Below are positions 24,970 to 35,469 of a stretch of 64,000 nucleotides of DNA, one piece after another (the first letter of the stretch is position 1; every line of letters starts with the position of its first letter). A program made the position numbers and the translations under genes. Below the pieces are notes generated by a model, which was given only the letters and a program-made list of their open reading frames with translations, searched no databases and had not been told where the DNA came from. The DNA comes from Combretum micranthum (taxonomy: Eukaryota > Streptophyta > Magnoliopsida > Myrtales > Combretaceae). The DNA is taken from assembly GCA_024138025.1 (NCBI GenBank), contig JAMXBD010000975.1, positions 248,001 through 312,000 of the forward strand, written 5' to 3'.

Positions 24970-26800
24970 GTCAAATATGGATATGAGCCTTCCAAGCCCA
25001 GTCCAACCTATCGCTTACCAGGGCCAGCTCATTAGACTTAGGCTCGACCCATTCTGACTTACTTCCAAGCCTCATAAGAGCCTCAACTGGCTTCAAATAG
25101 GAGTTTGACTTGCTAAATGCTCTAGCTAGGTAGGTCTCAACAAGGGTCACCGACACAATCTTTTCGGTTAACATTGGTTCCACCCAAGAGCTTAATTAGA
25201 TGTGGATTAGTGAGTCTTGTGTCACGTCCTAGTGCTTTTCCCGCCTCTAACTCATTAAAGGATCAAAAGTAGTTAAGCAACTTGAAGAACATGATGTAAT
25301 AATTTTCAAACAAAACATCGAGTTGATAACCATAATTGATAAATGGAGCAACACCTCAAAGATCTTGAGTGGAGCTGACACTCCCTACCACTATAGGAGT
25401 AGTGGTGAAATCCAACTATTCCAGTATTGAGCAACTTCGTTCCAATTGCCATAAAAGAAGTGGTGCTAAAATGGCTTTTCATAAGCTTGGCACTAGATCA
25501 AGTGCAAGCCGACCCTCAGGCTGCTCACATTCAAGGATACCTAGGAGTTAAAGATCCTTTCACATAATCCTTCTAGTCTCACATTGGTGATCCATCCTTT
25601 ATTGATTTGCCCATGTTTTAGGGGAAGCACTTTGAAAATTTTACCCTTGAGGAAATGGAAAAAAGAGTTCAAGTCGGTGTCATGAATCATGGAGAGCTAG
25701 AATAGTGCCTATGCCCTAAAGACATCATCACTATTGATTTAAACTCTCTTGGCACAATTTGTAATTGAGGAACCACTCCTTGTGAGCTTGAAATTGCCCA
25801 TGATCAAGATGCATGATGAAATGATTGATCTAGAGGAATACATATGGTGATATAAGAATCAAGTGTTGGTCTTTGGCCTTAGTTTTGCCATATTTTGCAA
25901 AGTGTTCCTAAAATGCTAAAAGAAGGGCCCACGGTTGGTACCATAAGCTCCCTATTATCTTTATCACTAACTTTCAAGAGCTAGTAATCTCATTTAAGAC
26001 ACACTTTTTACGGTTTGTTGTCCCCCCATAAAAGATACCCCATCTCTCTTCTTAATCAAACAGAAGAAAAGACAAACCTTTAAGGGATTATGTGACCTGA
26101 TTTAATTAAGTTGTGAAAAAGATTGATGATTCAAATCTAAGTATCATAGTTCAAGAGGCAATCTAAGGATTGCACTGAAATGATAGTCTTTTCCACTCTC
26201 TTGTAAAGAATAAACCCAAAACCTTGGAGGATTTTCCAAAGCAAGCTATGAAATATATCCAGCAAGAAGATTTCATCCTCTCTTAAAATGAGATCTAGAA
26301 ATCTAGCTGGGATCGAAAAAAACAAAAAAGAAAGGGTTTGGTTAAAGATCTCTCAGGTCCCTTTAGAGATCGAGAAGGGTTTTTAGCCTAGAATGCAAAA
26401 GAGTGGGAGAAAAAAGAGATTTTTCAAATTGAGCTTCATTTTACTTTACCGCCCCCATGAGGAAATCTTCCTTGAAATCAGAGACTTGGGAATCCTCTGA
26501 ACTTAATAATGAGAAAAAATCAATCATCAAGAGGAGAGCAAATACTGTAATTACGATTGAGACGGCCCATAACTGTCTATGATCTATCAATATAAATACC
26601 TCTATTGTGCACCATCAAAATGTGCACCTCAAGGTAATTGCTCTTATTCTCCTTATAATTGAATTTATACACATTTGAAATGCAATCTAATTTAAGTTTC
26701 GGAGGGGCTGCATTAGACAACCTCCCAACGTATCACTGACCGTATTTTTGTTTTGCAGGCTTAGTATACAAGCACAAGCCTAACGATCATTGACATCTCT
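24970..26800 (+). pseudogene. Ty3/gypsy gag remnant joined to an LTR-like end
   Basis: Plus-strand translation in shifting frames gives gag-like pieces between about 25770 and 26520. These include an acidic/hydrophobic lead (KLPMIKMHDEMIDLEEYIW), an SFAIFCKVF segment, LFLIKQKK followed by LRDYVT.F, KKIDDSNLSIIVQEA, KPKTLEDFPKQAMKYIQQE and EEIFLEIRDLGIL. These follow the order of the retrotransposon gag domain of plant gypsy elements. From about 26560 the DNA turns LTR-like: TATAAATACCTC at 26592, a CGGAGGGGCTGCATTAGACA block and TTTTTGTTTTGCAGG. Protease and pol are missing, so the element is internally deleted. Stops and frame changes make it non-functional. Confidence 0.65.
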
Positions 26801-27350
26801 ACTAGATTTAAACTAAGGATAAGCTGTATGTTCTAAATAATATTTTAATAAAAGTATTCTATTTACCATATGTGAGCAATTATAAATCATTGACTTATTA
26901 GCTACTTGTATTAACTTCATCTTGTTAGATCTAGTTTTTAGCATATTTTTATTACAAAATTTTATTTAAGATACACATTAATTTATAATTTATATAAAAA
27001 AGTTATTTTATAAACGATTTTAAATGGAGCTAATAAATATATTACTGCTTATCTCGAAAAGTTTAATAAATGAAACAACCAATTAAATAATTTACCAAAA
27101 CTCCACATAAAATATTATTCTAAAAAATCTTCATGAAGGACGAAATATTTCCAATAAAGAATATATCTCTTCCAAATTATACGTTACTTCATTTGCAATT
27201 GATAATACTTAATTTGATTAAAAAAAAAGAAAAGAAATATGACTACACTAATGATGTATAACATCACGAAAAAGGGTTTTAACTTTTTTTTAATGACTTT
27301 TTCTAGATACACAGAGATATGATGGTGTACATATCTTCTTCCTTCATTTC
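26800..27350. other. Upstream region of the SAP gene
   Basis: AT-rich non-coding DNA between the gag remnant and the CT-rich leader of the SAP gene. A promoter is expected here. A weak TATA-like TGTATAAC at about 27255 is the only candidate and is not strongly supported. Confidence 0.35.
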
Positions 27351-27450
27351 TCATCTCCCTGTTCCTTTCCCATCTTCTACACAACTTCACCGCCAACCCA
27401 CCCTGTCTCTCTGTCTCTCTCTCTTTCTGATCCAAGTCTCATAATTCAAG

Positions 27451-27667
27451 GTAATTTTCTCGTTAAGGTTGTCCGTTTTCTTTATGCATTTGTGTACCAT
27501 GAGTGATAACTTATGTTCAATATCAATCATTTTTCATTTATATTTACAGTCATATGATTTTTGAACTTGGGGCTGTTTTGATTATCCCTACTGAAAGATA
27601 ATTTATTTTCTTAGTATTGGTGTTTCTAATGTTGATTTTACATGGAAAGTTTTGATTTTGTTGACAG
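27451..27667 (+). other. Probable 5' UTR intron of the SAP gene
   Basis: The CT-rich leader (about 27360-27450) ends ATTCAAG|GTAATTTT, a good plant donor at 27451. Two acceptors are possible: TATTTACAG ending at 27549 and GTTGACAG ending at 27667. The latter sits 55 bp before the start codon. Introns in the leader with an uninterrupted coding exon are common in plant SAP genes. RNA evidence would decide between the acceptors. Confidence 0.5.
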
Positions 27668-27722
27668 TTACCGGAAGAAAATTTTCTGGGTATACTGGTT
27701 TTGTTTACTTTGGTTATTAGAA

Positions 27723-28217
27723 ATGGAGCAAGAATCCCAAAAGAGGAAACTTGAAGAGACTGCTTGTGAGCCCTCAAATGATCCAATTTTATGCGCAAAC
27801 AATTGTGGGTTCTTCGGTAGTGCTAGTACCAATAACCTTTGCTCCAAATGTTACAAAGATTATGTATTCAGTCAGTCGAAAGACTCGGGTGGTTCTGTTG
27901 GGATAGGAAAAGAAGTGGGTGGTGATGAGATTGTGGATAAGTGTATTGATGGTAATGGAGCAACTGGGGAAGCTGTTGGTGTGGGAGGTGAAGTGGGCAG
28001 TTCTGACAATCCTGAGAAGAGACCTGCAAATCGATGTGGGTTCTGTAGGAAACGTGTTGGATTGACAGGGTTTAAGTGTAGGTGTGGGGAGACGTTTTGC
28101 TCGTTGCACCGGTATTCGGATAAGCATGATTGTCCATTCAATTACAAGAGTGCTGGTCGGGAGGCAATTGCTAAGGCGAATCCCGTTGTGAAGGCTGATA
28201 AAATTGAAAAAATCTGA
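27723..28217 (+). CDS. A20/AN1 zinc-finger stress-associated protein (SAP)
   Basis: An intact 164-aa coding region in a single exon. An A20 finger lies at residues 24-47 (C24-x3-C28-x11-C40-x2-C43, with the conserved GFFGS). A low-complexity Gly/Ser/Val linker follows. An AN1 finger lies at 105-137 with all eight ligands visible (CGFC, CRC, C, H, H, C) and then the usual FNYK..GREAIAKANP tail. The family is cytosolic/nuclear, binds ubiquitin through A20, and modulates abiotic and biotic stress responses. The frame stays open upstream to an ATG at 27642, but that extension is hydrophobic and crosses a likely splice acceptor. MEQESQKRKLEE is the usual family start, so 27723 is chosen. No damage was seen. 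Which numbered SAP it is cannot be told. A decayed copy lies 13 kb downstream. Confidence 0.95.
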   Translation: MEQESQKRKLEETACEPSNDPILCANNCGFFGSASTNNLCSKCYKDYVFSQSKDSGGSVGIGKEVGGDEIVDKCIDGNGATGEAVGVGGEVGSSDNPEKRPANRCGFCRKRVGLTGFKCRCGETFCSLHRYSDKHDCPFNYKSAGREAIAKANPVVKADKIEKI

Positions 28218-31200
28218 AGGTGCAATCTGATGTTCTCTGTGGTTGTTGCTCATCGATGATCTTAAATTTCTAATTTAGATACTCTATTAGGTCATAGGAG
28301 GTAGCTTTTGTCTGTGTGATTATATTATGCTATGTACAGGTTACTTGATATTACACTTCATGGTGTTTAAATTTAGTACATTTATATATATATGCATGCA
28401 TTTGCCATTCTGAAATGATGATTGGTTCGGATGTTGAAATACTCTTTATGCGGTTATATCTGCTTCCTCTGGATGGATTCACCAGTCTTTCCTGGTGAAA
28501 TCTATAGCTTGGTGTTAGCTGGAGGATAGGATGCTACAGACCATTCTAATTACAAATATATGCGCCTATGCTGTTATAGTATATGATTGAATTCCATTGC
28601 TTCAGGAATTTATAAGGCACTGATGTATATAGGGGTAGGTTCCTCCTGAGTGTCCAGGTTGATTTTGAGAAGGTGTGGAGCCACCAGATAAATATGCTCT
28701 GAAGTTGTGTGGTGATTTGTAACCTATTATCTATGTTATAGAATTTCTACCACAATGTCCTGAGTCTCTGTGAGAAATCCTAAGGGTTGGAATTTGTTTC
28801 ATTAATTCCTTTTTTCACTTGATGCAGTTTAATGGTGTGAATTCCTAGCATGGATATTGAATTATTTCGTGCACTCATCCTTTTGGGCTTGATGCATTCT
28901 TATGAGGTTGATCTAATTGTTAATTTTAGAGTTGATGTTTAGTACATATATTGAACTAAATGTGTCTTGAAATTTCTGTTGTTAGAAAGGATGCAGAGTT
29001 TTGATGACATTTATATAATTCTCTTGAGTTTATATGGAAACTTATGCATGAATGTTGGAAGAGCTTGCTTTCAAGTGTCGTGTTGATCATATATATTCTT
29101 AGCTTGAAGAGTTTAGATGGAGTCTTAGACTACTTTCTCCAATAAAATCCTGCAAAGAATTCTGCATTCAAAAAGCTTTGCATTCTATCGAAGTTCCCTC
29201 ATATGGTCATTGAACTGTTCTTACATGCCTTGTCCATCATGGAAGAATTGAAAATTTTATGCAAATTACATAGCCTACTCTGCTTACAAATATGTGTAGA
29301 TTGAGGTTAATGCGTTCTCTTGTTTTTGCTTAAGAGCTATCTGTTCTTCATAATTGTATTTCTTCCACGGAAAATAAGTGATCAGTTATCCCTCTGGTTT
29401 GGACAACTTGTTTGAAATATGCATCTTATTGATCTTTCCATATTGTCTTTAGGAAGATGGTCATTGTAGCAATCCAACTTTACCAAGTTCTTCATTTCCT
29501 CTTCGTGCATGTAGTGCGCTTGTTTCTTCCCATTATCTAATGTTGTTATATGCTAAAAGTAAAACCAAACATTAGGAAATTTTGGGTCTGTTTGTTTCGT
29601 TATTTTTCTGTTATTTTGGCTTTATCTTTTTATCGTTTTCAAATAGACTATTTGTTAAAAACATATATTTTTACTTATAAATCGATGAAACAGATTAAAT
29701 ATTGACATAAAACATATATGATATAGATACATGAAAAACAGGCTATCTAAATAGAGTCAAAACTCAATAACGATTTTGATGCAATGTGTAGGAATTTTAG
29801 GAGATTTTATGTATCTTTGTGGAATGAATTTGACCAGATCCACCCCCTAAACTCCGGTTTGAGGAGGACATTATTTGAGTAATGACTACACTTATTATTC
29901 TAAAGATAGGCGATAGGTTTACTTTACGTCCTGGTCAATCTATCTTCGAATATGCTTCCTGATCAAGTCATGTGGCCTTTGCTTTCTCCAGCTTCTTTTA
30001 GTTGTTATATTCTTAAGGATAAAGCAATTCACCTTAGCAAAAAGTGTCCTTTCTTTTGATGACCTAAATTGAGCCTCACAATTGAAATCCAATTCCTCAC
30101 TGACGATGGGGTTTCCGGTTGGTTGCTTTAAAAAAATTACTAAAAATATTAATTATATAAAGAAAATTCAAAATATTAATTATATAAAGAAATTCTAATT
30201 AGCATTATAGTGTAGTGTTTATTATATACGATATAGTATTTTTAATATATGTTGTATGTAATAGATGCAATACTTATGAAAAGTGAATGAATGCATGCGA
30301 TACTACAATGTATTTATTTAATACTTGTGATATACTTTGAAAATATAGCATCGCACTGCGATAGTATTTGTGTATTTTTTTATGTAATTTTTTTAAAGTT
30401 AATTATAAAAGCAAGATCTGTGTTTTAGTTAATTTATAAACACATGATTTGTGTTAATTTTTTTTATCAATAGGTGATTCGAGTTTTATATAAAAGTATC
30501 ATTATAATTAATTACTATTAGAGGGATATGTGTTAGAGTCTTATGGTTTAAAAAGTTAATTTAATAAATATATTACTAAATAAAATATTAATTTTTTAAA
30601 TGAGAAAATGAAAAAAATATAAAATTAATTTTTATGATCAATAAAATCTTGATATTTGTTATTCTAAAATTATTAAATAATATCGATATTTTTGTATGAA
30701 ATTTGAGTCGTTTATTGATAAAAAAAAGATAAATTGATTAAAACACATATTTTTGTAATTAATCTTTTTTTTTAACACATGGGTAGAAGAGAGATTATGT
30801 TAATATTTTTGGTGGATGTTGGATGGCTTCCTTACATTCCACCTGTGCAGCGGGAATTGATTGTTACGTGAACGGAAAAAGGTTTGCCACTCCCCACTTT
30901 TTTATCGTTAGGTTGACTTATACTTTTGTTTATTACAAATTGAAAGTGGTAAGTGAAGGGTTGGTTTGATTTGGTAGACCATTGATAGGCTAAGCATAAA
31001 GGTACACCAAAAAGAAACCACACATTGGACCAGCAACATTAAGTAATATCATGAAATGTATCTTTTTTTAGTGGTTGAAAAGAAAATAGATAGAGCATTT
31101 GATCATATCATATGAAATCAATTGTTACTTTTAAAAAGAGACTTGTGTTTGTTATTATTTCTAAATATGAAATCAAGAGGGAGATTAGTGTGTTAAATAA

Positions 31201-31370
31201 AACTTCTATCTCTAATTTTTGAAATTATTATTATTATTTTTTAAATTTGTTGACAGAAACGTTTTGAATGTTAAAGCTTATGGCATGGAAGCTTTTTGAT
31301 TGCTTGGAATGTATAGGTCAAAGCAAATAAACGACATGCATAAATAACTAAATAAATAAATGAAAGGGTA
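28218..31370. other. SAP 3' region then gene-free DNA
   Basis: The first few hundred bases are probably the 3' UTR of the SAP gene; no standard AATAAA close to the stop was seen. Beyond that nothing coding is recognisable. A Tourist-like start (GGGTCTGTTTGTTTCG) occurs near 29583. Around 30225-30380 there are TATCGCA/TGCGATA strings shared with 18490-18620. Confidence 0.45.
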
Positions 31371-33110
31371 AGAGATAGAAAAATTAAGTTTAGACTATTG
31401 ATCTCAAAAGATAATCAAGAGGAGGGGGTGAATTGGTTTTCCAAGTTAAAATTTAATTCTTTGAAAGTCTTTACCAAATTCACAAACTAGGTTAATCAAT
31501 AAAAATTGCCTTCTTAACTTTACTTGAAAAACAACAAACTTAATAAACAATATCTTTAGTTTAAATTCGGATGAAAACAGATTCGAAAATATCACAATAC
31601 GTTAAGCTTAAAACAAAAATGAACTTCCAGACTTTAGTCTCTGATTAGTAAAAAAAAAGATATTTTTAGTCATTTTCTGAAATAGTTTCTGAATACAAGT
31701 TGCAGCTCAAATAAATAAATAATTATGCATGTTAATTAAAGAAATAGAGTTTAGAAGAGTGCAAAGCGATTTATAAAGGTTCCGTCTTAAGCATCAGTCC
31801 TCTCTTCCAGCACCAAGCTGAGGATCCGGTTGTCTTTACTGGTATGTTCCACTATCCAAAAACAAATCAAGTTACAATTTGTCTTTCGCCAAAGCACTTG
31901 GCTACAATATGCACTTAGCTTGATCCTCCTAGCTTCCACAAGCTACAATCAATCTACTAAGCCTACTTATAACCCTCAATCTCACAAGAAGTAATCACAA
32001 ATCAATTTGAGGAAATAAGTATAATGTATCATCTAATTTCAGTACAATGAAAATATAAATAACAGTATTTGCTTAAGGAATATTTGAGAGCTTTGATTGC
32101 TTGTATTTTTTCACGTTTCAGATTGTTGTTTCTTTCTTCTGAATTTGCCATATTTATCCTTTATTCTTCAACGACTAGTAAAAGATTAGTTCTAGATATT
32201 TTGCAATTAATTTGGATAGGCTACTGTTCGTCCTTATTTTTCAACAGCTTTGGATAAACATAAGTTCCTTTTATCTTTGCTAGTTCTGATCTTTAGCTTA
32301 TAATCCGGATATGAGTTTGCTTCAAACGTTACAATCTAAATTAGCCTTTGTTGTAGATAAACCTTAAAAATAATCTGATCACAACATTCCTGATTGGAAG
32401 AATATAACCCACGAAAATAGCAGCTTTTAAAATTCTGAAATTGACTCATTTAAAATTTGAATTCTCTTGATCTTGGATAAGGTTGTCCTTGATGATTATT
32501 TCCATCAGATGCTTCTTATAATATCACGAGAAAATAGCTATGTCCAAAATCGAATATGAATTTTGCTGTCGTGAAGCTTCAAATGCTATTGATTCATTAA
32601 TTTAAATCAATCAAACTTTAAATTCGAATGTCTTGAATCCCCTTTAGATAATTGAACCAACTTTGTGGAATATAATTGAATGTATTACCCAAATACATTC
32701 ACTTTGGTGCTGGGTCTTCAAAATACGAATTGATTAGGAAAACATCCGTTCTTCACAGTCTCGATCGTGATTCTTGCATATTTCAAGTCTTTGTAAATTA
32801 GTTTCTAAAATACCTTATGATTGATATGCAAACCATTATAACACACTGATTTTCCTTCTAAATAAGTTTCTGAATATTCAAAAGCTCTTGAAAACCTTTC
32901 CTAAACACCTTCTGAAATACTTCTCGAGTTGTATCCTTTTGCAAAAATATTTTCATAAAACTTAATTACTGCACACTTAATGAACTTTGTTAGTAAACAC
33001 TTAACTCTTTTTGTTATCATCAAAATCCATATTGAGAGAAACCACATAGACATATACAAATTCTCGGCTTTTATGTCAGATTCTGTTTACTGATGCAACT
33101 AGCTCAATTA
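31370..33110 (-). mobile_element. LTR-retrotransposon debris (minus orientation)
   Basis: On the minus strand the segment opens near 33030 with TTGATGATAACAAAAAG and closes near 31415-31440 with CCAATTCACCCCCTCCTCTT, phrases typical of the LTR and leader of plant LTR retrotransposons. Between them lies a C-rich stretch (about 31790-31990) with AGCTTCCACAAGCT-like repeats. A matching TATGATGATAACAAAA occurs on the plus strand near 53465. No protein was recognised. Confidence 0.4.
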
Positions 33111-33681
33111 GGAATCTATGAGAATATGAGAAAATGTAGAATGCAGTACCTGAACTTTCCGGAGAAAAAAAAAATCAATTGGGTATTTGAATTTTAGAGT
33201 GATCAATGTAGTATTTGATCAAACTTTTGTGATTATTTTTGCTTCTTATTAATATTGTTTGCTCTGGTTGTTGATATGGATAAAGTAGTCTACGATGCTA
33301 TATTTTGTTAAGAGTAGTAGTAAAATGAAATGATATACTTCCTCTTTTATGTCTATTAATTGGTTAAAACGATGTTAAATTAATATAAATTGCCTCTTCT
33401 CCAAATCATAAAGTAAAATCTTCTTTAACTCTATAATTTAATCCTTAAAACACTTTTGTTTTGGTACACAGCCCTATTAACTTTTGAAGTTTATAAGAAC
33501 AAAAGCTTAAGGCTTGAATACCAAAAAAATTCTCATGAAAAAGATGCTCGATTTTTAAACTTAACAAAAAATTCGTAGTAGGAAATTCCCATTTAATACA
33601 CGATGCTCACTCTCATATAAATCAATATTCTTAATCACACAAACAAACAAATCACTCAATCATACAAGTTCTTACATTATT

Positions 33682-33840
33682 AAGAAAAATTTTATGGTCC
33701 CATCACCATCCAACGGTTCACACCATATCCAACAGTAATCGAATTACTAAAATAACTAATATTTTATTTATTATATTTATTTTAACAGTTAGATTAATGG
33801 TGAGATTATGCACATGTGAACACAGAGAAATACAAAATCA
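33682..33840. repeat. Short dispersed repeat, partner of 4255-4405
   Basis: Aligns in inverted orientation with 4255-4405 through ATCCAACGGTTCACACCATAT and a shared TTTATTTTAACAGTTAGAT core. It abuts the end of the MULE/PMD region. Confidence 0.4.
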
Positions 33841-34236
33841 TACCTGACTGGGGGTACAAAACACCCCCATACTCAAACAACAAATATGTGGGGATTGAGT
33901 GACATCAAAAGTGACACCCCAATAACTGATGAGTGGGCGCCCTATGATAACTGCTGTGATTTGTCAACATAGTGAGGCAATGTGTGGGAAGTGCTCTCAT
34001 GCCCAGATTTGCAGGACTACCAAAGGTCCTGCTATGTCACTCGTCTCGATATGGGAAGCCATGCATAGTTGCTTGTATTGCCATGCCAAGCAAGCTACTC
34101 CTTATACGTACTGGCTTGCTCTCTCAAAGTCATCGAGTAGCCAGAGGTACATCACATAAACCGAATTAGACGATTTGTCCACAATAATAAACTCCCTAGT
34201 AGCAGTAGAATATATGCCCTAGCATAGCGTTGAATC

Positions 34237-34748
34237 ACCATATCTAGACATCACCACGGGGCAGTTCCGAACCGCGAACCGCCTGAAACTGTCATCGGCG
34301 GTTCCTGACCCTGGAGCCGCCTCGTCGATGACGGTTCCGAAAAGTCCCCGGCGGTCCAAGCGATTAGCGTGGCGGAACCGGCGGTTCTAACCGGGTCCGG
34401 AACTGCCAAATATTTGAATTAAAAAAAAAAAACCTGTTCACGTGGGGCGTGGGGCTTAAAAATACAATCCATCATTTTTAATTAACCAATATCTATGCAT
34501 ATTTTTAATGCTTAAAAATATCTATGCATATCTGAGAGTGGGGCGAGGGGCTTGGAGTTGGGGGGGGGAGGGTGGTGTCGGGTTTTTGTTTTCTTCATTT
34601 TTTCCAAAAAAAAAAAAAACCGATTCACGTGAACCGGAACCGCCAGAACCAGCGGTTCCTTGGAACCATGAACCGTCCTGGCTTTGGCGGTTCCGATTCC
34701 AGTTCGAGTCCGGAACCGACCCGAACCGTGCCGATGTCTAACCATATC
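34237..34748. repeat. 8-bp target-site duplication ACCATATC around the hAT MITE
   Basis: ACCATATC occurs at 34237-34244 and again at 34741-34748, immediately outside the terminal repeats of the inserted element. Confidence 0.85.
34245..34740. mobile_element. hAT-type MITE, GC-rich
   Basis: A 496-bp element. The left end TAGACATCACCACGG and the inverted right end TAGACATCGGCACGG match at 13 of 15 positions. It has the 8-bp duplication typical of hAT transposons. The sub-terminal regions are full of GGAACCG / CGGTTCC repeats in both orientations, giving local GC far above the surroundings. The middle has A runs and a G10 run near 34560. It encodes nothing credible; the open frames inside are repeat readings. 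Confidence 0.85.
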
Positions 34749-35469
34749 ATCTACATGATTAAGTAACACTCTAAAGCATGCATCTAACCATGATATCTTC
34801 AAGTAGCCATCGTCTGTATTCACACCGACCATGGGTTTAACTCTTAATAATTGGTGGCACAACCCTGGCCAATCCATCTGAGCCATGCTAGTAACTACTT
34901 GGACATCGACAGGAAGGCTAATGAGTGCTGCAATATCCTATAACGACACAATCTACTCCTTCGTTGGCAGGTGAAAGGTATGGGTCTCTAGACGCCACCT
35001 GTCAACTAAAGCTGTAATCAGGTGCCAATCTAGTTGTACTAATGGTACATGTGTAGCACTTATGAAACCGACATATGATAGGAATAGAACAACTCGATCA
35101 TCTACAGCTATAGGCATGCTATCCTGCTGTCTCAGCCTTACCTCTCTCCAACGATAATGTAATACCACGTGCTCTTGAATTTGAAAAAAAATCCATTAGA
35201 AATATTGTCTAAATGATCTAAGTAATTGGATGAGGACATAATCTTACCTATCCCTCGCATGCTCTCTTCGATCTATGCACATGCTGCCCTGTAAGTATGG
35301 AGTCATCGGGCGATCCTGAATCCATCTATAAAGAAGAAAGTAATGAATAGTATTAGCAGAGGCATAAGTACAAAATGGAGCAATGATAGATAAAGTATGC
35401 CAAGTAAGTACAGTAAAACAAATAACATGAATAAGAAAAAAATACCACTACGACTTGATTGGCCCGTTA

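Larger units (their letters stand above)
33900..35325 (-). pseudogene. Plant mobile domain (PMD) protein pseudogene of a MULE
   Basis: The minus strand starts at the ATG at 35325 with MDSGSPDDSILT, the usual opening of transposon PMD proteins. A first exon to 35249 ends at a GT donor, but its last codon is TAG. The body (35168-33930) includes VQLDWHLITALVDRWR, ETHTFHLP, then QRYARAYILLLLG and GVACLAWQYKQL, then ETSDIAGPLVVLQIWA. A 496-bp MITE (34245-34740) splits it between VDDMV and IQRYARAY. Other damage: at least two further stops before the MITE, a frameshift near 34192, and two stops after it where the family has Trp. PMD proteins occur both as host silencing factors and as transposon passengers. 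The adjacent MULE points to the latter. Confidence 0.75.

Noticed and set aside
27642..27722. Upstream ATG extending the SAP protein by 27 residues
   Set aside because: The extension is hydrophobic, unlike family N-termini, and overlaps a likely splice acceptor at 27667. MEQESQKRK at 27723 fits the family start.
33929..34169. Open frames on the plus strand
   Set aside because: They are antisense to the recognisable PMD gene on the minus strand and match nothing themselves.
34508..34766. Open frames within the GGAACCG-rich segment
   Set aside because: They read through inverted repeats of the hAT MITE; composition is repeat-driven.
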